From the NCBI RefSeq assembly GCF_024713975.1, contig NC_091097.1:10980361-11044360 (forward strand): DNA of 64,000 bases, in the 5' to 3' direction. Shown piece after piece: positions 23,001 to 34,800 of the stretch. The stretch is from Paralichthys olivaceus (taxonomy: Eukaryota > Chordata > Actinopteri > Pleuronectiformes > Paralichthyidae). Under the pieces are notes generated by a model. The model searched no databases. It saw only the letters and a list, made by a program, of their open reading frames with translations, and was not told the origin of the DNA. Position 1 is the stretch's first letter, and the number at the start of each line of letters is the position of its first letter. The position numbers and the translations under genes were made by a program.

Positions 23001-23372
23001 TGTAAACAACACGTTAGATTTATTGTGACTTTTATTTTTTTCTTCCATGCTGTAGCATTGAATATGTGTGCACGTGTGTATAATGTGTTTATGATGAATA
23101 CACACCCTTTTCTTCATGCTCTAGATGTGAAACATGTGCAAAATCGCAGGCAGGTGGAGCAGACTCAAGAGAGGGTGAACAGGGCCCTGATGGAGCACAC
23201 GCAGCGAAGTCATCCAGGACACTCGGATAAGTTTGGCCAGCTGCTGCTTCGCCTGCCTGAGGTGCGAAGCATTAGCTTGCAGGTCGAGGAATATTTGTAC
23301 CAGCGCCATCTTCTGGGAGACTTGCCCTGCAACTCTCTCCTCACTGAGATGCTTCACACCAAGCACAACTGA
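20045..23372 (+). CDS. nr5a5: NR5A-type orphan nuclear receptor (probably Nr5a5)
   Basis: Exons: 20045-20144, 21035-21150, 21273-21414, 21713-22470, 22585-22704, 22814-22961, 23125-23372, giving 543 residues. Two zinc fingers begin at residue 51 ([15 protein letters not shown]-box CESCKG). They are followed by the Ftz-F1 box diagnostic of NR5A ([13 protein letters not shown]), which extends DNA contact so that these receptors bind as monomers. A long hinge encoded mainly by exon 4 contains IKME, a sumoylation-type motif. The ligand-binding domain has [22 protein letters not shown] and a C-terminal AF-2 helix (LLTEML). Of the two SF-1 residues that hold the phospholipid headgroup, Tyr is kept (518) and Lys is replaced by Arg (522). 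Family members regulate steroidogenic and endodermal genes in the nucleus. The sequence is too divergent for nr5a1 or nr5a2; the neighbour camsap3 and the fish origin point to nr5a5. An upstream alternative first exon cannot be excluded. Confidence 0.85.
20690..20870 (+). repeat. SINE-like element in NR5A intron 1
   Basis: It contains GTGGTTCGATCCCC, which looks like a tRNA B-box, then GTACTTGGCA and TGCTGAACCCCAAATTG, and ends with GAATGAATGGGTGAATG. The same order occurs in reverse complement at 42270-42505. It is not a functional tRNA gene: no cloverleaf is apparent. Confidence 0.55.
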
Positions 23373-25818
23373 GGTGTTGCTGTAAATGTTTGTACCTCAT
23401 TTTGTGCTTTCCAGCTCCAAATGTCCTTTTTACGACTGATGATTGTTGCAACAGTTAACAGGAATGCTCTCTATAACAGCACTTATGATGACAGTCGCAG
23501 AAGTGATGCATCATCCAGGATCAGCAGTGAGGGGGAATATTTACTAAACCTGTGCCATGCTTTGCCCATGTTCAAATTATCAACAGTATTACCACAGCCA
23601 CACTGCCTAATAAAGAATTGGCCAGTATTGTACTGGGAGAGTTCAGATCAAACTTCTGTCTTGATGTTTTTGGGAAGAAGGAAGAGCTTAGCTGTTCAAA
23701 TAAGAAAGAAAAGTGCATTATTGAATAAAGAAATGTGGTTTTGCATTAGTGTTGCCGACGTGTTCAAACAATGCTGCATGCAAATGGTGAAAAAAATATG
23801 GGAATTAAAAAAAGAAAAAGATGACGATGATTCAAAAAGGATTTTTATTCGTCTGGTCCAGTTGCAGGGATAGTCAAGTTTATGAAATGAACATACATAG
23901 TGTGCTGGCACAAATTTGATAACTCATAAGAAAGAAAAATGTTATGACACCTCCTACATGAAATGAATTGAGTGACTTAACACCTTAACCAAAAAAAGAC
24001 ACAAGTAGAAACTGAAACTAAACATTAAATGCAACATCTAATGCAAACCAAATAAATACATCTCTGGGTGATGTGGGGATTTCTAGGGGAGAATTGCACA
24101 GAATCAAAAAATATAGTGATAACTACCACAAACTACTCTTTACAAATACATAAATACAAACATCCACGTATTTCATATGCACTCCTCCACACACACTTTT
24201 AATCAATCATCTACTTCACCTTTTTTTTTTTAATGCTGCTCCAACACATTTCTCACATCTCACTCAAACACACAAGGCAGTCAGACAGCTGCAGGAGCTG
24301 CTAAAGACTGAAGAGGAAGAGAAGAGGCCAAACTCCCGCAGATCCTATGGTGAGTTTGACCTGATTAGATTTGATTGTTCTGAACGAAAACAAAACGGTT
24401 TGGCGTTGACATTCCCCCAGTTATTCATGAAGGAGTCGAGATTGTGGGGATGATAAGGGCTGTTACAGTCTGTAATTATCCTTCATTAAGAAAACAATGT
24501 TTTTTAGAGCGAGACACACAAACAGGGAATCATATAATAGGAAACAGACTCCTAGTGACCTAAAGGGTTTATTATTCCCTAGACGAAAGGTTTCAGCAAT
24601 TTCCATCTGTTTGACAATTTCTATTCATTCTCATTCACTCATTCTCATCTCAAACATCCATCTCACTAATGCTCAAGCAGCAGGCTAGCTTATTCATAGC
24701 TTACAAAGGTCAACTTACTTTTTACAAATCATTGTCAAAAAAAAATCAAAGTAATCAGCATTCAGTATATATTAAATTAGCAATGATTATCATTTTCACA
24801 CAGAGCTGTATCCAAGTAATGGTAAACACGATAAAGCCCTCCTTCATGTTTTCCAGGATCCTTTCTCGAGATAAACTCAGATAAAGTTTCAATTCATCAT
24901 GTCGAGAATGAGAACGCAATTTAAGAGGAAACGAGTCACATGAATTTTATTCTTCTCTCAGCCCTCAATGGCTGAAGTGATTTGTCCAGCAAAAACATGT
25001 CAAAATGGTATTAAAAAAAAACATCCAGATGTCTACAGCTGAAGGAGAGGGGAAGTGGAGTGGAGTGCACAGACTGAGGAGCACAGGCGGTTTCTAGGTG
25101 CGCAATTCCACATTAGCAACCACCAGCACAGCCCACAGAGGAACCACCCACTATGGTACTTTCTCGTCCTGACCAATCGGTAAAAATACCCTGAATGGAT
25201 CGAGCGGTTAGTGTGTGCCCTACATTCATATTAGAGCAGTGTTACCTGCTGTTCATTTTCAGCTGAGATCAGAACAGGGAGCTGCTCATTCGACTGGAGA
25301 GACAGAGAGAGAGTGAGCGAGCTCAAAGAAAAGGCAGCAAAAAGGAAGAGCAAGCAGAATCAAGGGGGGGGGGGACTACTCCGGCCCAAAATACTGTTAA
25401 GCGGGCAAAGGCAGTATGGTCGTCTCCTCTTTTTCTTACCTAAGAGTTGTGAAAAATGACTCTGGGAGCAGAATAAGGCAAGTCATAGGGAGGCAGGGTG
25501 CAAGAGGAAAATAATTCTTCGTCCTGGCAGAATTAGATGATTACATTTTACAATCGAGGGCCAATCAGAAGCTCTTGAAACTATTTTAACTACAATGGCT
25601 GAAGGAGTAAGTGAGTGGTTGGCTCTTTCGCTTGGCATGTAGAGTTTTTGCTGTAGGGGTCCAGGTTGATATCGCAGTCATGCTGTCCATTGTTTGTCTA
25701 ACTGTGTAATGAACAACCTCAAGTGCCTCGCTCGCCAAAATACAGAGCAATAGCAGTCAAGCTGGGAGTGGGTTCCCTGAATGATAACATCTCCACCCAT
25801 CTTTTCTGCGCAACGCCT
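23373..25818. other. Convergent 3' region of the NR5A gene and camsap3
   Basis: Possible plus-strand poly(A) signals for the receptor are at 23609-23614 and 23724-23729 (AATAAA). For the minus-strand gene, TTTATT at 24946-24951 is a candidate signal, implying a camsap3 3' UTR of about 0.9 kb. A GA-rich then G-rich patch lies at 25296-25375. A possible isolated exon is described separately. Confidence 0.5.
24279..24350 (+). other. Possible isolated coding exon, identity unknown
   Basis: An open stretch reads like protein (AVRQLQELLKTEEEEKR, then PNSRRSYG) and ends at a perfect GGTGAGT donor. The upstream acceptor is weak (ACACAAG). The base composition is richer in GC than its surroundings. 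I found no companion exon upstream or downstream in the ~1.4 kb before camsap3's end. It could be a fragment of a lost gene, an unrecognised small gene, or chance. Confidence 0.2.
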
Positions 25819-28800
25819 TTATTTGGGGGTGCCAAGCTTTTTGGGAGTTCCTGGGCGCTTTTGCCAAATGTGACCGGGGATGGTGAAGGCGTCCACGCTC
25901 ATGGACATGGTTTTGGACGGGATGACCGTGAACTGCTTGCGGTCGGAGCTGTACTTGTAAATGGACTCAACCATTTCAGGTGAGATGAAGCGGGGGCCGA
26001 TACCAGTGAGCCGTACCATCTCCTCTGTTTCAGGGTTCATGGTGTAAACTGCTCTGAACTGGCAGCTGGAATCTCTGAAGAGGATGAGGAAATGATTGGC
26101 AGTGCTTTTCTCCATATCCTGAAGAGAGAAAAAAACACAAGGTAACTGCAGCCGAGAGCAGAACTCAGTCACTTATGGCCTAGTTGGGGTGGACCTCTTT
26201 GTTGGCTTACCTCTACAATCTTGTTTTTCTGCGGTTCGTTGACCTTGCCGGCCAGGCAGCAGCGAGTGATGGCATTATGGATGATGAACTTGTTGGACTT
26301 AAAGCTGGGCTCCTTGTACAGCTTTGGTCCTGCAAGATAACAGTGTTTCCAAATGTCATGTACCCGACAGAATCATGTTCATTAGATTTCATTTTTACAG
26401 TTTAAAACAACACCCGTCATTTGAAACGTGTGACTGACCTGTGTATTCTGGGATTGAGGCAGGGGAGGAGATGGTGGAGCCATTCTCCCAGTCTCTCTCT
26501 CCATTCATAGATCGCCCTGGTGACCTTAGCCGGGAAGGAGAGTGTGAACGGCTAGAGGAAGTCAGAAAAGATTTTGGAGAGGAGAGTCGTTATTAGACCT
26601 TGAGGCTGTGTGTCTTTGCCCCTATAATATATAAGAGCTGCCACAGGACCTAGAGTTGATATACAATCCTACAAACAGTAAACTCACTTACAATATTGAA
26701 AACTTTGTCTTCGATATTCTGGCAATATTTTATTTGCCGGGAGTAAATAATTTAAGACATATATTGAAAAATTATAAATAATTATGTTTTAATTTTCATT
26801 CATTTTACTCCACTGATTAGTGTAGTCTCACATAATGAAAACACAATTTTATGATTATGGAGCTCAGCTTATTTTTAAAGTAAATTATAGTAAATCTTTT
26901 GGACTTTAAATAGTTGTGACACTGTTTTTGGCTCCATTAGTTCCTCTCATGCCTCTCAATGTGCAGGTTACCTGGGAGACTTCCTAATCGACAGACCTCC
27001 AGAGTCATTCGCCATGGATGACAGGTTCATGGTTGAGTGGGAGTACACTTTGTTCAGCCTGGTGCCTAGATGAGGGAAGAGAAGATGGAAAAAGAAAATT
27101 ATATAGAGAAGCCAAAAGCATGTGCGTGTAAGAAGAGGGCATAAAGACACCGGTGAGTAAACGTTCAAACTATTTACCCATGAAACCCTTGGCAGGGCTA
27201 TGAGAGAGTACGGAGTCATCTCTGAACACAGTCTTGGGTCTCTGCTTCTTGACACCGCGAACCGTGGTGGGTTTCTGCCTCAGCACCTTATCCAAGTCTT
27301 CCATGATCTTCAGCTGTTGTCTCCGTTCATACTCCTGCCTAGTGAAGTCTCCTCTGCGCTGGGGAGTCCCCTCTACTGGTGGGGTATGTGATGCTGGAGG
27401 GGTGCCAGGGGTCTGGGGTCTGTCCTCACTCTTGTTCCCCCAGCCCTCGATGATCATCCACTGAGGCTTGCTGAAAGTAAATAAAGAAAAATTAGCAAAA
27501 CTTTCAAACACACAACAGGAGGGATGTATCAGAGCAATATATCAATAAATCATCAATTATATGCTACAAAAACATGACTACAGCAATATTCACACTTTCA
27601 CAATAATAGTTACATTTAATTTAACTTTTAATATAAGACACAAAATGCTACAGCCTTCATTTGGGTACGGATTCAGGCGTTTGAGTGAAAATGATTTTCT
27701 TACTTTGATTCTTTTTCTTTTTCCTGCTCTTGTTTGCGCCTTTTCATCTCATCTGCTCTTTTCTGCTGTTTCTCCAGCAAAGCTGCTCTTCGCTGGGCCA
27801 TCTCGTCCTCCGGTCGCTTCATGTCATCCTAATAATGAAGACCAAAATAAAATTGACATTATTGTGGAGAAGTTAAGAAAAGCTGAATTTTTATAATGGG
27901 ACATACATTAATAATGATTAGTGACCTACCTTGAAAAAGAAACCGACCCCTCCTTTTGTCTCTGGTTCTGTCCGGTCACTCATTGTGTCAGAAAAGGTGT
28001 CAGGTAGTTGGTCATCCTCGTCCCCATCATGCAAAGCAGACAGCGGGATCTCAATCAGGCTGCTGCGTTTTCCATTCACCATCCCAGCAGGGGCATCACT
28101 CTCAAAGGAGCATTCTGATGGGGCACCAGAGCTGCAGCCCCCACCTCCAAGTCCCTCCTTCTTGGCTGCATGACCATGCAAAGACCCTGCTTCCAGGTCC
28201 ATGCTAAATATGCTATGGTCGTCGTTGGAGCCTACCTCTGACAGGGTGTCATCTGCGGCAGGATGGGGCGTCGGGGTAGGAGTTGGTACAGGGGTCAGTG
28301 TCGGCGTGGGGCCGGGAGTTGGTCCAGATGAGCGGAGGTCATCCAGACTGCCAGAGTCACCAATGGAGAATGAGGATGAGGTCTGGACTTGGGACTGCCA
28401 GGGACTTACTCGCCGAAGGTGGGGGATGCGATCAACATTTTGAGGAGGGATGAGAACTCTCGACACGGTTGGGACCCTAATGTCCAAGGGACGACTGTTT
28501 TGGTGGTGTTTGGGGCTTTTAGGGGGCACAGATTGGGCTCTACGGTGGATATGAGGAGATTTAGGAGGAGTGGTGTGGTTTGTTATTTTACGTGATGGAG
28601 ACGGAGAAGAGGAGGCTGAATTTAAATCTCGGTTGGATTCTCGAGACATTCGTGCAGGGGTATTGGCTGGAGTTGAGGTTTTAGGGCTGGCTGGAATAAC
28701 CCAGGATTTGTTGTTGGAACCCACAGCTTTCTTCTTGACAAGATGGTTCTGCTGCTCTGTAAGTCGCTGCATGTCACTCTGCAGAGAGGTGAGAGCTGCA

Positions 28801-31800
28801 GTCAGCTTCGACACAGCATTGTTATAGTCCCCTAGTGGAGCCACCACTTTTTCACCCGGTGTCCCAGAGCCCTTGTCTCCTGGTGTACCTGCCTTTTCTT
28901 TGGAGTGACTGAACTGTTTGTTGAGCTGAAGCCCCCCTTTGACATTACCCTCATCCTTCACCGAGGGGCGCTGTTCATCTTGTTCCAGCTGGTCTTCCTC
29001 CTCCATGCGAGCTAGCCTTTCTTCCAGAGTCAACCGAGAGAGATCCTCTTCTGCGGATGAGGTGCTGACCTTGACATCCCCTCCCTCCCCCTCATCCTCT
29101 TGCTGCTCCTTCTTTAACTGCAGAAAAGCACTCTTACCCAGTCTTTGCCTGTGCTTTGCAAAAATAGCCTCAATGCGTTTCTTCTGGGCATCAATAGCTT
29201 TTCGCTTTTCTTCAAGCCGAACTCCCAGCTCAGTCATCTCATTATTTAGTTGTGGGCTCTTGCTGGGGCTTTCCTCAGTCTTTTGTGCCCACGAGGTCAT
29301 CTGAGGAGAAGAAGACTCCCTGGCTTTGGGAGAATCCAATATCTGCTTCTTTTTGCGCTCTGCAAAGCTGGTCAACTTCACACCGCTGTCAGACTCCTCT
29401 TTGCCATGGCCCCTAGCAGAGTGAGCACCAGCAGCTGGTGTGGTGGGAGTGGAACGGGCCTTAGGCATGTCTTCTGATGCATCTGAGTCCACACTGCCGT
29501 CTCTCAAAACAGAGTCATCATCTCGTGAACATTCGGAAGTGTTCCTGGTGCGAGCAGACTCCCTGGACTCTCCTGTAGGCCGGTACATCATCCCTGAGCG
29601 TGAAGGAGCGGAGCAGCTCATGGCTGCCAAGTTGCTGGTGTGTCTCGAACTAGCGGGGTCATCAGGAGAGTGGAGGTAGAAGCCATCAGGAGCCCCATCT
29701 GGGTGTAAACGAGGCTCCATCTTGCTCTCGTTGTGGATAATTTGGAGAGCCTCCTCAATGGTAGGCAGCTCTCCTGTTTCACTCTCTGCAAGACCATTGA
29801 GCTCTGCCAACCTTGGAATACTGGGAACCTGTGTGGCCCAGGATGCTCTCTGTGGGCCATTGGGGCCTGAGGGTTTGTTAACCAAATGGCTGATGTCTTC
29901 AGGAGGGGTGTAGGGTACGCGGGTTATGTTTTGGGCTGCTGGGTTGAGTTGATCTGAGCTCACAGAGCGGGTAATCACGGGGTCGCCCATCACAATGTCC
30001 ACATCACTGTCCAGGCCAAAAGGGATGCTGAAGGATACTGCTGACAAGGGGCGGCTAAGAAAGAAAGAACAAGTCAGAACAAGTCCAATAGAAAAAGTGA
30101 GAAGACAGTGTTACTGAATATATTGGTCTAACCTGAGAGGTTTCTTGCTCCATGTCTTTCCAACTCCTTCTATATGAGACATTGAGGTAGACTGAGTCAA
30201 AGATCCTGAGTATAATGGGACACACACACAAACATGTGAAGGCATGCACACAACACAGGGAGGCACAACACACATGGATGCACATATTGACCAAACAAAT
30301 ATGGACAAGAGGTTTCAAATATAGATACAAGTAAGAAAATAAGGGTCTTACAACATGAAAAATACAAATAAGCATTGAGGGGAAAATAGGTAAACCAGAA
30401 TGGAAAATTAAAAAAGCATACAAAGGTCTGTAGTTTGATGTAATGATGAGAAGACAGTATTAATCTCACCTGATGCAGGGGAGGAGATAGGGAGGAAAGG
30501 CTTCTTGAAGATAGAAGGGGAGGTACTGCAAGCAAGAGAAAAATTAAAGTTCAAGTGCATCCAAAGAATTTATCAGACAACTACAAAAACAATAAACATA
30601 GAGAGAGCTTCAGTACCTGCTACCACTCAAGCTACTTGGTGTTACTGGTGTGGATCCATCTAACAAAAAGATAAATCCTACAATTAGACAATCGCAGAGA
30701 TATTTAATGTCAAGATCTTACTCGTAAGGATTTACAAAGCAACACAAAATTAGAGACACTGACCTAACGTGTTTATTGGCTGAACAAAGTCTGGCCTTCG
30801 TACTTCAAACCAGCTCAGCAGTTCTGCCAGGAAGCTCAGCCAGTTGACCTACACAAATCACACCAAAATAAATCAGGTATTAAGAAAACACTGGATTTTT
30901 GGGGAGTGTGTCATTCACTCAACGGAAGTACCTGAAGCTCCTGTGGGGTGTACATCATGTCCTCCAATGCCAAGTGACAGCAGCACTTCAGACAGCTGTC
31001 ACAGAATTCACGGATGAACTGCAAGTTGTACAGGGTGTCTGCTACAGACATGGAATCCTTCATACAAACATCTTGTGGAGAGGAAAACAAATTTTTTTAA
31101 TTCATATAATAACTTAAGTACACAAGCAAAGTTGTTAAGTAAACTTTTCACTCCTAAGCTGCTTTCAAACATGCACTGAACTCCGGATAGATTTTTTCTG
31201 TCAGCCCCCAAGTAAAAACTCTCTGTCAGGAGAATTCCCAGCAAGTAAGTGGGAGTATTGATGACGTTTCTAACAGGCAACAGATGCAAAACTTAAAAAA
31301 GACAAATACAAATATCTCAGGGTGAAAAAGAGGATCCATCCACAGAAGACACAGATGAAGCTGTCAACTTGGTAAGATAATGAGATTTAAGAACTTTTGG
31401 TGACAAGGCCCAATGGCAGTGTCTTTCTGCTGTAAACATAACATCTGATTACCGTAACAGAATTAACACTCCATGTCAGGGAACGGCTCTAGAGTTGGTG
31501 GTTAGAGTGTTTGTTGGTACCTTCAAGTCTTAGCAGGCCAGGACAATAGTAATGTATGACAGCAGCAACGGCACAACCACTGGACAGGTCTTTAACTTCA
31601 TTCACCACTGGAAAGATGGCATTTTGTTTGGAAAGAATTTTGTCCTTCCTGTAGCGGAGCTAAAAAAAAACAACAAACAAATAAAAAACAGCAAATCAAC
31701 AACACAATCGATGAATTAAAAATGTTTGAGTGGAATATTTGTTACGTTTAATGAACGTTAAAAAACACCATCAAAGTCAGTGTTTTCAAAACACAGGTCA

Positions 31801-34800
31801 CTCTTAAGTCCAAATGCATTTTAATACGGAAAATGTTTTTAATAACTGCATGTGAGAAAGAGGACAAATAAAGGTCATGCTAATATGTACAAGAGACGGA
31901 TTAGGTGAGAAATGATAGATTCAAGGGGAGAGCAGAAAGTAGGACGGTTTTGTCAGGAAAAAGTGGGACAGGTGAAGGTCTTGAGAGAAAGAGAAAGAAA
32001 TAAGGCGTCTCCAGTACAACCGAGGTAAATGAAGAAACAACACATGGTCAGCAGGGACGAGCTGACAAGAATCCTGTGTCTGTTAACCCCTGTAGCTTTT
32101 CACAACAAACACACACCTCTGTCACAGACAACCAGAGGAACCGGTTAGACATCGATCACTTTCAAGGTCTGCTCGAGTACCAATTGTGATTCATGCACGA
32201 CTTATGTTTCGACAAACAATGCCTTCCACGCCCCTGCCATGCCCCGCCCTATGACATTTACGCTGTGACGTGCAATTTAATGCAGCGTATAAATTGTGAT
32301 GCAAACTAGCATTCCCACACCAGCATATGGAGAAAAAAAAACACACCTGACCATCAGATATTTGCTGATAAATTTGATGAAGACACTGGAGGGATGGAGG
32401 GACAGGGGGAAGGAGCAGAGGAAAGGAGGGAACTTACAGGAACAAGTTTCCAGTACCAGCGAGTGGGACACTGTCAGAGAGGAGGGGATAGGAAAAAGAG
32501 AAAGACAGGGAGGTGGAGAACAGGAGCACAACGAGAGGTATTATGCCTACAGAAGAAGAACTAGACAAAGGAGAGAAAGGGTTTGAGATGATGCTAATTT
32601 CTTGCCATGACAAGACAACCTCGTTGACAAAGCAGTGACGCTGCACTTTATTTATTGTGTCAACCATTGCTGGGCCTAAAAGTGCAGCAAAACCAACAGT
32701 ATAAGCGTGACAGACAGATACTTTTATATAACACTGAATACATTTGAGAGGGTGTGTTTGGATATAATCATGTGTAACAAGAGATTGAAACACTGGATGT
32801 GTAATGTAAACTCACAGAGGGTTGAAGAGGTTGGGGCTCTGTAGCCTGAGACGAATCATTCTGAGGTCCTTCTGTAAGTTCTCTCAGCTTCTGATTTAAC
32901 TGAGGATATAGCAATAAAATATATATACAGTTAGTACACTTAGGTGAGGGATCTGTACTATGTCATGTTAATAAAATGGCACGTGACATTGTATTTTGTC
33001 TCTTTACCCCGTTAACCCAATGAAGCAGAGCCTCCTCCCAGCTGGAGGCTCCACCCAGCAACTCGGCCGAACCACACGTCTTCACAGCAGCCACCGTCTC
33101 CATGGCTCCCGCTGTCATCAGGGCGTCTATCATGGCAAGGTGGGCGCTCTGCACCAATAACATGGAGGAAAAAGAAGAGGAAGAGTCAGAGCTGGGAGCA
33201 GAGAGCACAACAGCATAAATTAATTACAGCTAACACAATAATGCTGCACGCTGATATTTCTCCAGCTCACTGCAGATCACCTCTGCTCCACGACTAATAT
33301 TTACCAGCAGCATCCTCTAGAGGTCACCAAAGGCCACATGTGAGTCAGCGGAAACACAAACAAGAGTTCTCAGCGAGCAAACACACACACACAAGTGGAT
33401 GTGGGTGAACTCTGGACCCATGTTTGTACAATCATTAAATCATTAAAAGAGGCAGTGGACCTGTAATATGATAACATGCGTGTTCCTGCACTGTCATTCC
33501 TCAGCTGCTCTCCCTTCATTTGCCTTCTCCTTCTCCATTGTGCAGTGAAACATTTCTTTATGACTCATGAGCAGGAGCCTGTGGGAGAACCTTAGGTGTT
33601 GTAACTAGATCACCAGGAAGCAAAACAAAAAACTGCATCCTCAGTGTTCCATATCCTTTCTGCTTCACTGGTGTTTTTTTCAGACAGGGAAATGTAAAAC
33701 GAACTTACTACATATACACTCCCTTTGCCCACACATAAACAATCAGACAAAAACTCTTGCTTACATATATTTTCTACTCCCAAGCATTTGTATCCAGCAG
33801 ATTTATCCTCATACTTAGGACATGAGACCATTACTGTGTTCTCTTTAATGGCCAGAGCCCATTAAAATGCACCACTGACATTATCAGCTCTGTCAGAGCG
33901 AACAGCTTAACTCTATAAACCTGTTAGCTCATTAGAAGTTGTGCTCCACTGTGCCATGGAGCTGAAACCAACAGTTCTTCACATGTCTATCCTCTGTTTT
34001 GCTCAAAGACATTCAGATATTTTTATCATGTGCATAATGTACATTGGCACATGGCAAATAACATATTATTGGGGTTATTCATGATAGCACTTCTGTCTCA
34101 AGTTTTTGTATTCAATGTATGATTCTCATATTTTCGTCGATCAATTTCACTTGTAGTTGACATCAAACAGCAGCGATGGGGCCCCAGTTGCCTCAATACT
34201 AGCTTATTGCAACAAGCCCCTTGTTATAGTAATTAATTCTGGCCTACAAGGGGACAGGCAAGTCACAAACAACACATTCCTGTCAAGGGGCCACTCCTCC
34301 AATCTCCAATCTTCAGTTTTGAGCCTAATCTGTGCAAATCAGTGCCTGCTCCCTTTTACTACTTACAAATTCCACTTTAGAGGCCAGACATTCTTGGTCT
34401 AACCTCTTAGCGTTGCCCCTGATCGGGGCTGGTGGCGCTCCAGCTGCGTGCATGAGCCCTGTCTGCATGTCTGCCTACTCAACCCTGATGTAAAGTGCTG
34501 ACCTAGACATACCCACTGATGGCTCGAGCAGGGCGGGCTACGCCAGCAAAGGCTTGTCAGATAGCATTGGGTCAAGCTCTCTGGATGTGCTGCAGTCAGT
34601 CACTGGGAGCGACGTGGCTCTGGCTCACCTGCTCCCACAAACTGCTGCCAGGACGAGAGCTGCAGCTTCTGTGTGGAAATATAGGTCCACAGTCTAATTG
34701 TTATTCATATTTACATATATATCAATGTTCATACTGTGAACATATATGGTAAATTGCTCTTTTCTAGTCTTGAAGACTGAGCTTCTTTGAGGGGCTGTGT

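Noticed and set aside
28201-29913. Several plus-strand open frames of 60-121 codons
   Set aside because: They lie antisense to the large camsap3 exon 30054-27930, whose reading frame is supported by protein family similarity.
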